Assembly (NCBI GenBank): GCA_009773515.1
Contig: WSXX01000010.1
Location: 1 to 64,000, forward strand
DNA length: 64,000 nucleotides
From: Bacteroidota bacterium
GTDB taxonomy: Bacteria; Bacteroidota; Bacteroidia; Bacteroidales; Lentimicrobiaceae
Reading direction: 5' to 3'
Of the stretch, positions 15,955 through 25,281 are shown piece by piece. The notes beneath the pieces were generated by a model. The model searched no databases. It was not told the DNA's origin and saw nothing but the letters and a program-made list of their open reading frames with translations. A program made the translations under genes and the position numbers. The stretch's first letter is position 1; the number at the start of each line of letters is the position of its first letter.

Positions 15955-16889
15955 AAAAGAAACCCATGATCATCATACTCGGCCCTACAGCTTCCGGGAA
16001 AACAAGAATTGCTGCTTTGACAGCTCAGATAACCGGAGGCGAAATCATTTCGGCTGACTCGCGGCAGGTTTATCGCGGAATGAATCTTGGCACAGGAAAA
16101 GATATTGATGATTATACTGTTGACGGCATTCAGATTCCTTTTCATCTGATCGACATTGCCGATGCCGGAAGCCGTTATAACATTTTCGACTATCATCGCG
16201 ATTTTGAAAAAGCCCGTTCACTGATTGTCAGGAAAAAGAAGCCTGTCATTGTTTGCGGTGGCAGTGGTATGTATCTCGAAACTGCTTTGGGATTATATTC
16301 GCTTCTTGAAAGCCCGGTTGATGAAGCCTTCCGCAAAGAAGCCGCAGAAATGAGCGATGCAGATCTGACTGCATTACTGAACTCGATTTCCAAACTTCAC
16401 AATACCACCGACACCACCGATCGCGAAAGAACGATCAGGGCAATTGAAATTTCACGTGCCCAAAAAGGTTCTGATGATGAAGCTGCATTTCGTAAAAAGC
16501 TTGCCAATGCAAACAATAACCTGATTTTCGGAATTGAATTTCCCCGCGAAGAAACCCGCAGAAGAATTACCCTGAGACTAAGAGACAGAATTGAGAACGG
16601 TATGTTGAATGAAGTGGAAGAACTGTTAAACAATGGCATTGCTGCCGATGATCTTATTTATTACGGATTGGAATACAGGTACATTACACTGTTCATCACC
16701 GGAAAAATCACTCAGGATGAAATGTTCAGACAACTTGAAACCGCCATTCATCAGTTTGCCAAGCGGCAGATGACCTGGTTCAGAAGGATGGAAAAGAGAG
16801 GTCTGGAAATTAAATGGCTCAATGGTTTGAATGCCCCGGAAATGAATGCAGCATTAATTGTTAAGATGTTGAATTTGCTTGAAAAATAG
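15951..16889 (+). CDS. miaA: tRNA dimethylallyltransferase
   Basis: Cytosolic enzyme of 312 residues that adds a dimethylallyl group to A37 of tRNAs reading UNN codons. The P-loop is LGPTASGKTRIA, followed by the conserved SADSRQVYRGMNLGTGKD and the substrate block GGSGMYLETAL. The C-terminal part has the usual RQ(M)TWFRR motif. Length is normal. Start overlaps the upstream glycosyltransferase stop by 4 bases. Confidence 0.96.
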   Translation: MKKKPMIIILGPTASGKTRIAALTAQITGGEIISADSRQVYRGMNLGTGKDIDDYTVDGIQIPFHLIDIADAGSRYNIFDYHRDFEKARSLIVRKKKPVIVCGGSGMYLETALGLYSLLESPVDEAFRKEAAEMSDADLTALLNSISKLHNTTDTTDRERTIRAIEISRAQKGSDDEAAFRKKLANANNNLIFGIEFPREETRRRITLRLRDRIENGMLNEVEELLNNGIAADDLIYYGLEYRYITLFITGKITQDEMFRQLETAIHQFAKRQMTWFRRMEKRGLEIKWLNGLNAPEMNAALIVKMLNLLEK

Positions 16890-16898
16890 ATTGTTTGA

Positions 16899-16935
16899 TG
16901 ACAGGATAATTTTATTGCGAAATAATTATCCGTCA
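16899..16935 (+). terminator. hairpin after miaA
   Basis: TGAC-A-GGATAATT pairs with AATTATCC-G-TCA across a 12-base loop. The T-rich stretch after it is loose, so termination is likely but not certain. It separates miaA from the TonB receptor. Confidence 0.5.
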
Positions 16936-17011
16936 TTGAACCATTGCTGTTTTATATTGTTTATGATTATTGTTTGAAAAGTTAAACAAAAATGATTAAT
17001 AATCTATTAAA

Positions 17012-19405
17012 ATGAAGAAGTACCTATTTTTACTTTTACTGCTTTTATTGGTTGCTCATATTACTGAAGCCCAGAATGGTACAATAAAAGGCAGGGTGTT
17101 TAATGAAAAAAATAATGAACCCCTTCCATTTACAAATATTGTAATCTTTGGAACCAATATCGGATCAACCTCTGATCTTGACGGTAATTTTATCTTCACA
17201 GGCATTACCCCTGGCTTTGTAAAGCTCGCAGCAAGTTCTGTTGGTTTTGAAACTGTCGTCAGTGCAGAAGTTCAGGTGACCAACGCCAAAACAGTTTTTA
17301 TCGACATTCCGATGCGCGAAACCACCATTCAGCTTGAGCAGGTTGTGGTTAAAGCTTCTCCTTTTCGTAAAACGGAGGAAAGTCCGGTTTCCATGCGGAC
17401 ACTTGGCATTGGCGATATAGAAAGGAATCCAGGGGGCAACCGCGACATCAGTAAGGTAATTCAGGCATTGCCCGGTGTTGCTTCCACCGTTTCATTCCGT
17501 AATGATATTATTGTTCGTGGAGGAGGACCCAGCGAAAACAGATTTTATCTCGATGGTATGGAGATCCCAAACCTCAACCATTTTGCTACCCAGGGTTCTT
17601 CAGGTGGGCCTGTCGGAATTATTAACGTGGATTTTATCAGGGAAGTTGATTTTTACTCCGGCGCATTCCCGGCCAACCGCGGTAATGCTATGAGCTCAAT
17701 TCTTGAGATGAAACAGATTGATGGCAACAAAGAACGTCTTGTCATCAAAGGTTCGGTGGGCGCTTCTGATCTTTCGCTGGCTTTGAACGGCCCTTTGAGT
17801 GAGCGTACCACTTTTCTGTTTTCAGCACGAAGATCTTACCTGCAGTTTCTTTTCGGGGTAATCGGCCTTCCTTTTCTTCCGACATACAACGATTTTCAGT
17901 TTAAAGTGAAAACACGATTTGACCAGAAAAACGAACTTACCGTTCTCGGAATCGGCGCCATAGACCAGTTCAGCCTGAATACCGGAATTAAAGACCCGAC
18001 AGAAGATCAGCGCTACATCCTCAATTACCTTCCGGTGAACAACCAGTGGAATTATGCGATAGGCGCGGTTTATAAGCACTTCAGAACCAATTCATTCGAC
18101 ACATGGGTTTTCAGCAGGAATATGCTTAACAATGAAGCTTTCAAACATGAAAACAACGATGAGAACCTGCCAAAAACCCTCGATTATGTTTCTCAGGAGA
18201 TCGAAAATAAATTCAGATACGAAAACTCTTCAAGAATAAACGGATACAAACTTATTGCCGGCGCCGGTGGAGAATATGCGAAGTTCAATACAAATACATT
18301 TCAGCAGGTTTTTATTCCTTTAGCTGAAGATACGCTGAGATCAATAGATTACGGATCGGAGATCGATATGTTCAAGTATCATCTTTTTGCGCAGGTAAGC
18401 CGTAATTTCAGCAACGATCGGCTTATTTTAAGCATGGGTCTTCGCACTGATGGAAATAACTATTCATCAAACATGTCGAATCCCTTGAATCAGCTTTCGC
18501 CAAGGTTTTCGGCAGCATGGGCAATTACCGATAAGTTCTTCTTTAACTTCAACACCGGAAGGTATTTTCAGCAGCCAGCATACACTACCCTTGGCTATCG
18601 CAACAATGCAGGTGAACTGGTAAATAAAAACAACAATCTCAAGTATATCGCATCCAATCATCTGGTTGCAGGTTTTGAGTATCGCCGCCGCGATGCCTCA
18701 AAAATGACCATTGAAGGTTTTTACAAACATTACAACAATTATCCGGTTTCGGTAAATGATTCAATTTCTCTGGCCAACAAAGGCGGCGATTTCGGGGTTT
18801 TCGGAAACGAAGAAGTTACTTCAACCGGAACCGGAAGGGCTTATGGTTTTGAAGTGTACATGCGTGATAAAATCATGGATCAGATTGATGTAATCCTCTC
18901 TTATACCTTCGTCAGAAGTGAATTTAAGGATTTTAAAGATGAATTTATTCCTTCATCATGGGATAACCGCCACCTCTTGAACCTTACCATGAGCAAAGAG
19001 TTTAAACGCAACTGGAACCTTGGTGCCAAGTGGAGGTTTGTCGGTGGAAATCCATACACACCATGGGATTTGAACAGATCTTCACTGCGCGATGCATGGG
19101 ATGCCCGCCGTCAGGGTTACCTCGATTACAATCAGTTCAATACACTCCGTACAGGTAGTTTTCATCAGTTGGACATGAGGATTGACAAACAATACTTCTT
19201 TGATAAATGGTCGTTGAATCTTTATGTTGATGTTCAGAACCTTTACAACTTCAAGCAAGCCGGAGCCCCAAATCTTACCACGGTTACTGATGAGTTTGGC
19301 AACGACCTGATCGATCCTGTATTTCCAGACCGCTATCAGATTAAAGAGGTTGTAAATGAGGCAGGTACAGTACTGCCAACCATCGGAATAATTGTAGAAT
19401 TTTAA
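17012..19405 (+). CDS. TonB-dependent outer-membrane receptor
   Basis: Outer-membrane receptor of 797 residues. A signal peptide (MKKYLFLLLLLLLVAHITEA) is followed by a carboxypeptidase-regulatory-like domain (residues ~22-110, GTIKGRVFNEKNNEPLPFTN), a plug (DISKVIQALPGVASTVSF, IIVRGGGPSENRFYLDGMEI), and a beta-barrel ending in GIIVEF with terminal aromatic. No SusD partner follows, so this is not a polysaccharide-utilisation pair; a small ligand such as a siderophore or metal complex is more likely. The DUF2271 gene starts 21 bases after its stop and should be co-transcribed. Confidence 0.94.
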   Translation: MKKYLFLLLLLLLVAHITEAQNGTIKGRVFNEKNNEPLPFTNIVIFGTNIGSTSDLDGNFIFTGITPGFVKLAASSVGFETVVSAEVQVTNAKTVFIDIPMRETTIQLEQVVVKASPFRKTEESPVSMRTLGIGDIERNPGGNRDISKVIQALPGVASTVSFRNDIIVRGGGPSENRFYLDGMEIPNLNHFATQGSSGGPVGIINVDFIREVDFYSGAFPANRGNAMSSILEMKQIDGNKERLVIKGSVGASDLSLALNGPLSERTTFLFSARRSYLQFLFGVIGLPFLPTYNDFQFKVKTRFDQKNELTVLGIGAIDQFSLNTGIKDPTEDQRYILNYLPVNNQWNYAIGAVYKHFRTNSFDTWVFSRNMLNNEAFKHENNDENLPKTLDYVSQEIENKFRYENSSRINGYKLIAGAGGEYAKFNTNTFQQVFIPLAEDTLRSIDYGSEIDMFKYHLFAQVSRNFSNDRLILSMGLRTDGNNYSSNMSNPLNQLSPRFSAAWAITDKFFFNFNTGRYFQQPAYTTLGYRNNAGELVNKNNNLKYIASNHLVAGFEYRRRDASKMTIEGFYKHYNNYPVSVNDSISLANKGGDFGVFGNEEVTSTGTGRAYGFEVYMRDKIMDQIDVILSYTFVRSEFKDFKDEFIPSSWDNRHLLNLTMSKEFKRNWNLGAKWRFVGGNPYTPWDLNRSSLRDAWDARRQGYLDYNQFNTLRTGSFHQLDMRIDKQYFFDKWSLNLYVDVQNLYNFKQAGAPNLTTVTDEFGNDLIDPVFPDRYQIKEVVNEAGTVLPTIGIIVEF

Positions 19406-19426
19406 TCACCAAAGAGATTCGCTGAC

Positions 19427-20200
19427 ATGAAAAAACATCAGAACACCTCAAAAACGCTGTTTCTTTTTTTTACTGCATTGCTGGTTTTTGTTTTCACCTC
19501 TAATGATCTTTCTGCACAGAAACGGAAGAAAGAAAAACAGATAGAACATCTTGTATTTCAGACCAATCCTAATGGAGAGGGAATTGAAATGAATATTGAG
19601 TTTTTCAAAGGACCGGGTCACAACCATCCATTAATGGCAATATGGGTTGAAGACATGGACGGAAATTACGTTCAAACGCTCTATGTGGCTCAATCCATTG
19701 CAAAAGGGTATTTTTCTTATGGCGACAAATCAACCGGCCGTTGGAAAGCAGGTGAAATCTCACGCCCTGCAGCTCTGCCTTACTGGGCGCACAAACGAAA
19801 CGTAAAAAACGACATCGGCAACTATATGCCAAAGCCCGGTTTTGAAGTTGCTGATGCCTATACAGGAGCTACGCCTAAAGGTAATTTTAACCTGGAGACC
19901 AAAACCGACAAGATGATTTCGGGCAAATTCAGGGTGCTGATGGAAATCAATCAAACCTGGGATTGGAACAGCCACTGGACCAACAGCAAATTTCCTGATG
20001 ACCCTGAGTACAGAACATCATCGCAGCCTGCATTGGTTTATGCAGCTGATGTTGACACAGATTCATCTCAAAAGGAATTTCTTATGAAAGTTATTGGTCG
20101 TAGTCATCATTCAGGTGCTGATGGTAATCTATACAGCGATCTTAATACAATCACTACAGCCCTTGAAATTGTATCTGAAATAAAGGTTGTTCTTAAATAA
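19427..20200 (+). CDS. DUF2271 protein with DxxTGAT flavinylation-like motif
   Basis: Exported protein of 257 residues (signal ends near FTSNDLSAQ). The body matches DUF2271: HPLMAIWVEDMDGNYVQTLY near the front, RPAALPYWAHKR in the middle, and PALVYAADVDT near the end. Residues 143-149 read DAYTGAT, which fits the D-x-x-[ST]-G-A-T motif on which ApbE attaches FMN through a phosphoester to the last Thr (as in NqrC and RnfG). DUF2271 genes are known to sit near ApbE and PepSY genes in some bacteria. Here the only ApbE is at 46369, 27 kb away. That this Thr149 carries FMN is an inference. Co-directional with the TonB receptor. Confidence 0.85.
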   Translation: MKKHQNTSKTLFLFFTALLVFVFTSNDLSAQKRKKEKQIEHLVFQTNPNGEGIEMNIEFFKGPGHNHPLMAIWVEDMDGNYVQTLYVAQSIAKGYFSYGDKSTGRWKAGEISRPAALPYWAHKRNVKNDIGNYMPKPGFEVADAYTGATPKGNFNLETKTDKMISGKFRVLMEINQTWDWNSHWTNSKFPDDPEYRTSSQPALVYAADVDTDSSQKEFLMKVIGRSHHSGADGNLYSDLNTITTALEIVSEIKVVLK

Positions 20201-20210
20201 ATTTTTTTGC

Positions 20211-20286
20211 AAGTCAGGGTTTGACTAATTGGAAGCACTCCTTTTGCAAAAACAAGGCAAAATCCAGTCCAAGCCCTGACTTTTAA
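20211..20286. repeat. MITE-like intergenic repeat, copy 2
   Basis: Second copy of the element at 12619-12687. Here the ends are nearly perfect inverse arms (AAGTCAGGG...CCCTGACTT). It occupies almost the whole gap between two converging genes (DUF2271 and pcm), so it may also serve as a two-way terminator. Confidence 0.88.
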
Positions 20287-20294
20287 TTAATTAT

Positions 20295-20957
20295 TTATTC
20301 ATGCGCTTTATCGCCCAGCAGAGGCACAAACCTGAATCGGCCATGCTGCATGGTTTCAAGTGTGCCATCAGCAAGTTTTGTAACAGTGGTCATGGTCTGG
20401 GCATCCGATTCATTCACCGGAATCACCAGAATACCGCCTGGTTTTAGCTGAGCCGTTAGTTGTTCCGGTATAAACGGTGCGCCGGCAGTAACTATTATTT
20501 TATCGAAAGGGGCAAAGCTTGGCAAGCCTTTGTACCCATCCCCGAAAAAAACTTTTATCATAAAACCGGCTTCAGGAAGCATGATTTTCGATTTGGAATA
20601 AAGTGCTTTTTGGCGTTCAATTGAGAATACTTTAGCGCCCATCTGGTAAAGAATACTTGCCTGATATCCTGATCCGGTGCCGACTTCAAGTATTTTGTCG
20701 CCCCGCTTCACCTGCAAAAGCTGGGTTTGGAATGCAACGGTGTATGGTTGCGAAATGGTTTGTCCGGCTCCGATAGGAAAAGCCTTGTCTTCGTATGCAA
20801 ATTCCAGAAAACCGGAGTCAAAGAACCAATGCCTTGGAACAATCTCCATGGCATTCAGCACATTTTCGTCAGTAATACCTTTTTGCCTCACAACTTCTAC
20901 CAACTTCTTTCTTAAGCCTTTGTGACGAAATGTATCGGTATATATTTTTCCGGTCAT
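20295..20957 (-). CDS. pcm: protein-L-isoaspartate O-methyltransferase
   Basis: Cytosolic repair enzyme of 220 residues that methylates L-isoaspartyl groups in aged proteins. The start at MTGKIYTDTFRHKGLRKKL fits the family better than 11 codons upstream. Motifs: VPRHWFF, the substrate-loop block GAGQTISQPYTVA, AdoMet motif I ILEVGTGSGYQASIL, and KIIVTAGAPFIPEQL. Divergent from the oxidoreductase at 21044. Confidence 0.95.
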   Translation of the reverse strand: MTGKIYTDTFRHKGLRKKLVEVVRQKGITDENVLNAMEIVPRHWFFDSGFLEFAYEDKAFPIGAGQTISQPYTVAFQTQLLQVKRGDKILEVGTGSGYQASILYQMGAKVFSIERQKALYSKSKIMLPEAGFMIKVFFGDGYKGLPSFAPFDKIIVTAGAPFIPEQLTAQLKPGGILVIPVNESDAQTMTTVTKLADGTLETMQHGRFRFVPLLGDKAHE

Positions 20958-21043
20958 GTAATTGAATCTGTTTTTATGAATTGTGGTCAAAATTAGTAAT
21001 TTCGCAGTGTTTTACTAACCAACCATCAATTCAAATTTGCAAT

Positions 21044-22030
21044 ATGCTTAAAATCGGAGTACTCGGAGCAGGCCATTTAGGAAAAATACACCTGAAGTGT
21101 ATCAAGCAAACAGCTAAATACCAGCTTGTTGGTTTTTATGATGCAGATGAAGAAAATGCTAAAAAAGTATCAGCAGATTTCGGAATACCTGCTTTTTCAG
21201 GAATAGATGAACTGATAGATGCAGTGGATGTGGTTGATATAGTAACACCAACGCTGTCGCATTTTGATTGTGCATCGCGGTCGATGAAGAAATTCAGGCA
21301 TGTTTTTATTGAAAAACCAATAGTTACCACTCCGGCAGAAGCCCGTGAACTGATTGAACTTGCCGGTGAAGCTGGCGTTAAAGTTCAGGTGGGACACGTT
21401 GAGCGTTTTAATCCCGCTTTTATCGCTGCAGCGCCGTTTATCGACAACCCCATGTTTATCGAAACACACCGTTTGGCGCAGTTTAATCCGCGTGGTACCG
21501 ATGTTCCGGTAATTCTCGATCTGATGATTCATGACCTTGACATCGTGCTGAGCATTGTAAAGTCAGGTATTCATAAAGTCAGTGCCAGTGGTGTTGCAGT
21601 GGTGAGCGATACCCCGGATATAGCAAATGCAAGAATAGAATTTGATAACGGCTGTGTTGCCAATTTAACAGCTAGTCGTATTTCAATGAAGAATATGCGT
21701 AAAAGCAGATTCTTTCAGCGCGATGCTTACATTGCTGTTGATTTTCTCGAAAAGACAGCTGAAATTATCAGAATGAAGGGCGTTGACCCCACAACAGCCG
21801 ATCCAATGGCTATGATACTCGATCTCGGTCCGGGGAAACAGCCCAAACAAATCCTTTTCGACAAACCCGAAATAACAAATATCAATGCCATTCAAACCGA
21901 ACTTGAAAGTTTTGCTGATGCAATCATAAATAATACCCCGCCTCCTGTTACCATCAATGATGGTTACGCTGCCCTCGACCTTGCTTACCGCATTATTGAG
22001 AAGATGAAAAATGCTTCAAATATTTTGTAA
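21044..22030 (+). CDS. Gfo/Idh/MocA family oxidoreductase
   Basis: Cytosolic NAD(P)-dependent oxidoreductase of 328 residues. The start begins the Rossmann motif directly (MLKIGVLGAGHLGKIHLKCI, G-x-G-x-x-G). The family signature EKPIVTTPAEARELIELA follows at ~residue 90, with the conserved catalytic Lys of EKP, then GHVERFNPAF and the DLMIHDLDIVLSI block carrying the active-site His. Substrates in the family are sugars or related polyols. It lies upstream of an exopolysaccharide lipoprotein and sugar transferase, which would fit a role in making a polymer sugar, but a separate 116-bp gap leaves this open. Confidence 0.92.
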   Translation: MLKIGVLGAGHLGKIHLKCIKQTAKYQLVGFYDADEENAKKVSADFGIPAFSGIDELIDAVDVVDIVTPTLSHFDCASRSMKKFRHVFIEKPIVTTPAEARELIELAGEAGVKVQVGHVERFNPAFIAAAPFIDNPMFIETHRLAQFNPRGTDVPVILDLMIHDLDIVLSIVKSGIHKVSASGVAVVSDTPDIANARIEFDNGCVANLTASRISMKNMRKSRFFQRDAYIAVDFLEKTAEIIRMKGVDPTTADPMAMILDLGPGKQPKQILFDKPEITNINAIQTELESFADAIINNTPPPVTINDGYAALDLAYRIIEKMKNASNIL

Positions 22031-22146
22031 GAAGCTCAGGGTCAATAATTAAGTTTTTTTCAAAAAATCTTACATTTTCAGGCAATAATCGCGGGCTTTC
22101 TGCGTTCAATTCATATGTTAAGGTAATTTCGGATTAATCGGGTTTT

Positions 22147-23049
22147 ATGAGAGGTTTTTTACGTTCGGCATTTCTGTTATTAAAGGTATTTTTAATCGTG
22201 GTATTATTATCTGGTTGTGATAATAATGACGATTCGATTCTGGTGCCATCCTATGTCACCATTGATCAGTTCAGCCTCACCACCGACTATGGGCAAGGAA
22301 CAGCCTCACATAAAATTACCGATGCCTGGGTTTATCTGGATGAAACACTTATTGGTGCTTTCGAACTTCCGGCAAGGGTTCCGATTCTTTCTGAGGGTAA
22401 CCAGAATATAACCATACGCCCGGGTATAAAAATCAATGGTATTTCAAACACGCGTGCAATTTACCCATATCTTCTTCCGGTTACCCGCGAAGTGCGACTA
22501 GTAAAAGACAGTGCCATTTCTCTGTCTCCGGTTAGTACCCGCTACAGAACAAATGTTACATTCCCATGGTTGGAAGGCTTTGAACTAACAGGCCTGACAA
22601 TGGATACGACATCCAAAAGCACAGTACCATTGCAGCGCACCAGCGATCCATCCCTTATTTTCTCAATCCCCGGCGAATCAAATTCTTTTTCAGGTTTGAT
22701 TCAACTGCCTTCTGATACTTCCATATTTGAAGTTGTAACCCGCGAAACTTATGATTTTCCGGCTCCCGGCTCTGAAGTTTTTCTAGAGATGAATTTCAAA
22801 ACCGATAACTCAATTGTGGTCGGGGTTTTTTATAAAACAAATGGCATTCAGGTTCAACGACCTTTGCTGGTGCTAAACGAAAGTGCTGAATGGAATAAAA
22901 TTTACGTAAACCTTACAGTTCCCAAATATGACACCCCCGGAGCAACCGATTTCAGAATATTTATCGGGGCTCAGACCGATGAGGGAAAAGATCAGGCCAC
23001 CATATTGATTGATAACTTGAAACTGGTTCATTTTAATACGGCAAGATGA
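22147..23049 (+). CDS. lipoprotein coupled to a sugar transferase
   Basis: Lipoprotein of 300 residues (lipobox LLSGC; mature start CDNNDDS). The mature chain starts with a PEGA-like strand pattern (DAWVYLDETLIGAFELPARV) and continues as a beta-sandwich that looks like a carbohydrate-binding jelly roll (EVFLEMNFKTDNSIVVGVFY ... ATILIDNLKLVHF). I do not know a named family for it. Its stop overlaps the start of the next gene by 4 bases (ATGA), so it is translationally coupled to the polyprenyl-phosphate sugar transferase and probably serves the same surface glycan. Confidence 0.8.
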   Translation: MRGFLRSAFLLLKVFLIVVLLSGCDNNDDSILVPSYVTIDQFSLTTDYGQGTASHKITDAWVYLDETLIGAFELPARVPILSEGNQNITIRPGIKINGISNTRAIYPYLLPVTREVRLVKDSAISLSPVSTRYRTNVTFPWLEGFELTGLTMDTTSKSTVPLQRTSDPSLIFSIPGESNSFSGLIQLPSDTSIFEVVTRETYDFPAPGSEVFLEMNFKTDNSIVVGVFYKTNGIQVQRPLLVLNESAEWNKIYVNLTVPKYDTPGATDFRIFIGAQTDEGKDQATILIDNLKLVHFNTAR

Positions 23050-24464
23050 ATAGAAAATTACAGGTAGCTCGTTACGTAATTGCCGACTTATTTTCAGCCA
23101 TTCTGGCATGGGGCGTTTTTTTTATTTATCGGAAATACGCCGTAGATCCAAATGTATTTGAGTATCCCGATGTAATTTATAAAGATCCGAATCTTATTTA
23201 CGGATTAATATTTATTCCAATATTCTGGCTATGCCTTTATATTATGATCGGGACCTACCGACGTATCTACCGTAAAGCCCGTCTTAAAGAACTTGGACAA
23301 ACTCTTCAGATCACCATTTTAGGCGTCATTATACTTTTTTTCGCTCTTATTCTTGATGATACCATTGTATCATACCGGAATTATTACGAATCCGTTCTGG
23401 TTTTATTCGGACTTCACTTTATCCCTACTTACCTGCTGCGGCTGATACTCACATCAATAACAGCCTATAAAATTCATCACAAAACCATAGGTTTCAACAC
23501 CATCATAGTTGGTAGCAATGGCAATGCCATTTCAATATATAATGAAATTGAAAATCAGGAAAAATCAAGTGGAAATAAGTTTGTAGGGTTCGTTAATGCT
23601 GCTCCTTATAAAGACTATAAGCTTGAGATGTTTCTGAAGCACCTGGGGCAGATAAATGATTTAAAACAGATAATAAAGGAGAACAAGGTGGAAGAGGTAA
23701 TCATAGCAATAGAGCGTTCAGAGGTAAAGACCATTGAACAGATCATTACTGAGGTTGAAGACACCAATGTTGTGATAAAGGTAATTCCGGATATGCAGGA
23801 TTATCTGTTGGGCACAATCAGGTCCACATCTATTTTTCATGCACCACTGCTTCAGATTTCACCCGATCTGATGCCGGCATGGCAGCAATCGTTGAAACGG
23901 ATTATTGATGTGTTTGCATCTATCATTGCCATGATTATTCTTATACCAGCTTACATAGGGGTAGCTATTGGAATTAAAGCAACTTCGAAAGGTCCGGTTT
24001 TTTACAGGCAGCCACGCGTTGGAAAGCACGGAAAACCATTCAGTATGATTAAATTCCGCAGCATGTATATTGATGCTGAGCAGAATGGAGTGCCACAGTT
24101 GTCATCAAAAGAAGATCCCCGTATTACTCCGTTTGGCCGGTTTTTACGCAAAGTAAGGCTTGATGAAATTCCTCAGTTCTGGTCGGTGCTTTTGGGTGAT
24201 ATGTCGCTGGTAGGACCCAGACCCGAACGTCAGTATTTTATTGAACAGATTATTCAGCGTGCACCTCATTACAGACTTTTACAAAAGGTAAAACCCGGAA
24301 TTACTTCCTGGGGACAGGTTAAGTACGGCTATGCTGAGAATGTTGATGAAATGGTTGAAAGACTGAAGTTTGATATACTTTATATCGAAAATATGTCGCT
24401 TGCCATGGATTTTAAGATACTTATCTACACTGTATTGATTGTGCTTCAGGGCAGAGGAAAGTAA
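23046..24464 (+). CDS. polyprenyl glycosylphosphotransferase (WcaJ/WbaP-type sugar transferase)
   Basis: Inner-membrane enzyme of 472 residues that starts a surface polysaccharide by transferring a sugar phosphate to undecaprenyl phosphate. Four N-terminal hydrophobic helices (residues ~10-130), a CoA-binding-like Rossmann part (~140-250, FNTIIVGSNGNA), then a fifth hydrophobic segment and the catalytic domain: KRIIDVFASIIAM, VFYRQPRVGKHGKPFSMIKF, RSMYIDAE, DEIPQFWSVLLGDMSLVGPR and PGITSWGQVKYGYA. All core motifs are present. No further polysaccharide genes follow, so the rest of the pathway is elsewhere. Confidence 0.94.
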   Translation: MNRKLQVARYVIADLFSAILAWGVFFIYRKYAVDPNVFEYPDVIYKDPNLIYGLIFIPIFWLCLYIMIGTYRRIYRKARLKELGQTLQITILGVIILFFALILDDTIVSYRNYYESVLVLFGLHFIPTYLLRLILTSITAYKIHHKTIGFNTIIVGSNGNAISIYNEIENQEKSSGNKFVGFVNAAPYKDYKLEMFLKHLGQINDLKQIIKENKVEEVIIAIERSEVKTIEQIITEVEDTNVVIKVIPDMQDYLLGTIRSTSIFHAPLLQISPDLMPAWQQSLKRIIDVFASIIAMIILIPAYIGVAIGIKATSKGPVFYRQPRVGKHGKPFSMIKFRSMYIDAEQNGVPQLSSKEDPRITPFGRFLRKVRLDEIPQFWSVLLGDMSLVGPRPERQYFIEQIIQRAPHYRLLQKVKPGITSWGQVKYGYAENVDEMVERLKFDILYIENMSLAMDFKILIYTVLIVLQGRGK

Positions 24465-24566
24465 GGAAGAGTTTATATTTTGCCTTGATGATCCGGATGA
24501 TTTAATTCCCGCCACAATTTCAGGTGCAGCCCCGATATTAAGAACCGGGCACTAAAACTGCAAATC

Positions 24567-25148
24567 TCAGATCATTCCGTTTTCTATCATCTTCACAATG
24601 GCTTCAATATCCCGGTCTTTGCCTTCGGGATCATATTTTTCCTTGAGGTTATAGCCAAAAAGCCGGCTTAGATTTTGCCAGAAGAAAGCTGTGATACTTC
24701 CTCTCAACTCTTTAACTATGTGGTAGGTGGGTGTGCCGGTTTCGCGGTCAACAAGCTTAAGCAGGATTTTTCCCTGGGTAAAGTTCAATGCTTTCAGTTC
24801 GTCGCCAAATTCAGCTTTGAGTTCATCTTCTGCCCTTTTAAAAAGTTTTCGCTGCTCTTTCTCAGTAAGGCCTGCCATCAAAGCATCGTATTCATTCAGT
24901 TTAATCCCGGCCAAACGGGCATAAGGATAGACTTTCTTTACATTCCTCACCAGCTTTTCGAATCGTCGCTGATCAGCAGGACTTTTAAAAATAATATATC
25001 CCAGAATATTAACTTCGGGCAGGTACATCTGAGGAACAGTGTCACCATCAATAATTCTTGCTCTGACAACAATCAGATCAATGTTTTGAGTTCTGGCCTG
25101 AAAAAAGAAGCCAAACATTATGGAGGTTAGTATGATAAGGCGTTTCAT
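24567..25148 (-). CDS. DUF4294 protein
   Basis: Exported or membrane-anchored protein of 193 residues, starting at MKRLIILTSIMFGFFFQA (14 codons inside the longest frame). The body matches DUF4294: YLPEVNILGYIIFKSPADQR, KKVYPYARLAGIKLNEYD, and the helical EKEQRKLFKRAEDELKAEFG. The family is confined to Bacteroidota and has no known role. It lies downstream of clpX on the same strand with a ~130-bp gap. Confidence 0.88.
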   Translation of the reverse strand: MKRLIILTSIMFGFFFQARTQNIDLIVVRARIIDGDTVPQMYLPEVNILGYIIFKSPADQRRFEKLVRNVKKVYPYARLAGIKLNEYDALMAGLTEKEQRKLFKRAEDELKAEFGDELKALNFTQGKILLKLVDRETGTPTYHIVKELRGSITAFFWQNLSRLFGYNLKEKYDPEGKDRDIEAIVKMIENGMI

Positions 25149-25281
25149 GCCCTGCTGAAATTTTGATTTAAAGTATGCAAGCAAATTCAATGCCGAAATT
25201 CATAAACGAAAAACAGACAGAAATGTTGCAACAGGTCTTTAACACACATCAGATTAACCTTGTGTGAATCTGAACCTTACT

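Noticed and set aside
20997-21004. Promoter TAATTTCG before the Gfo/Idh oxidoreductase
   Set aside because: One base off the TAnnTTTG consensus and no -33 element at a suitable distance; not listed as a feature.
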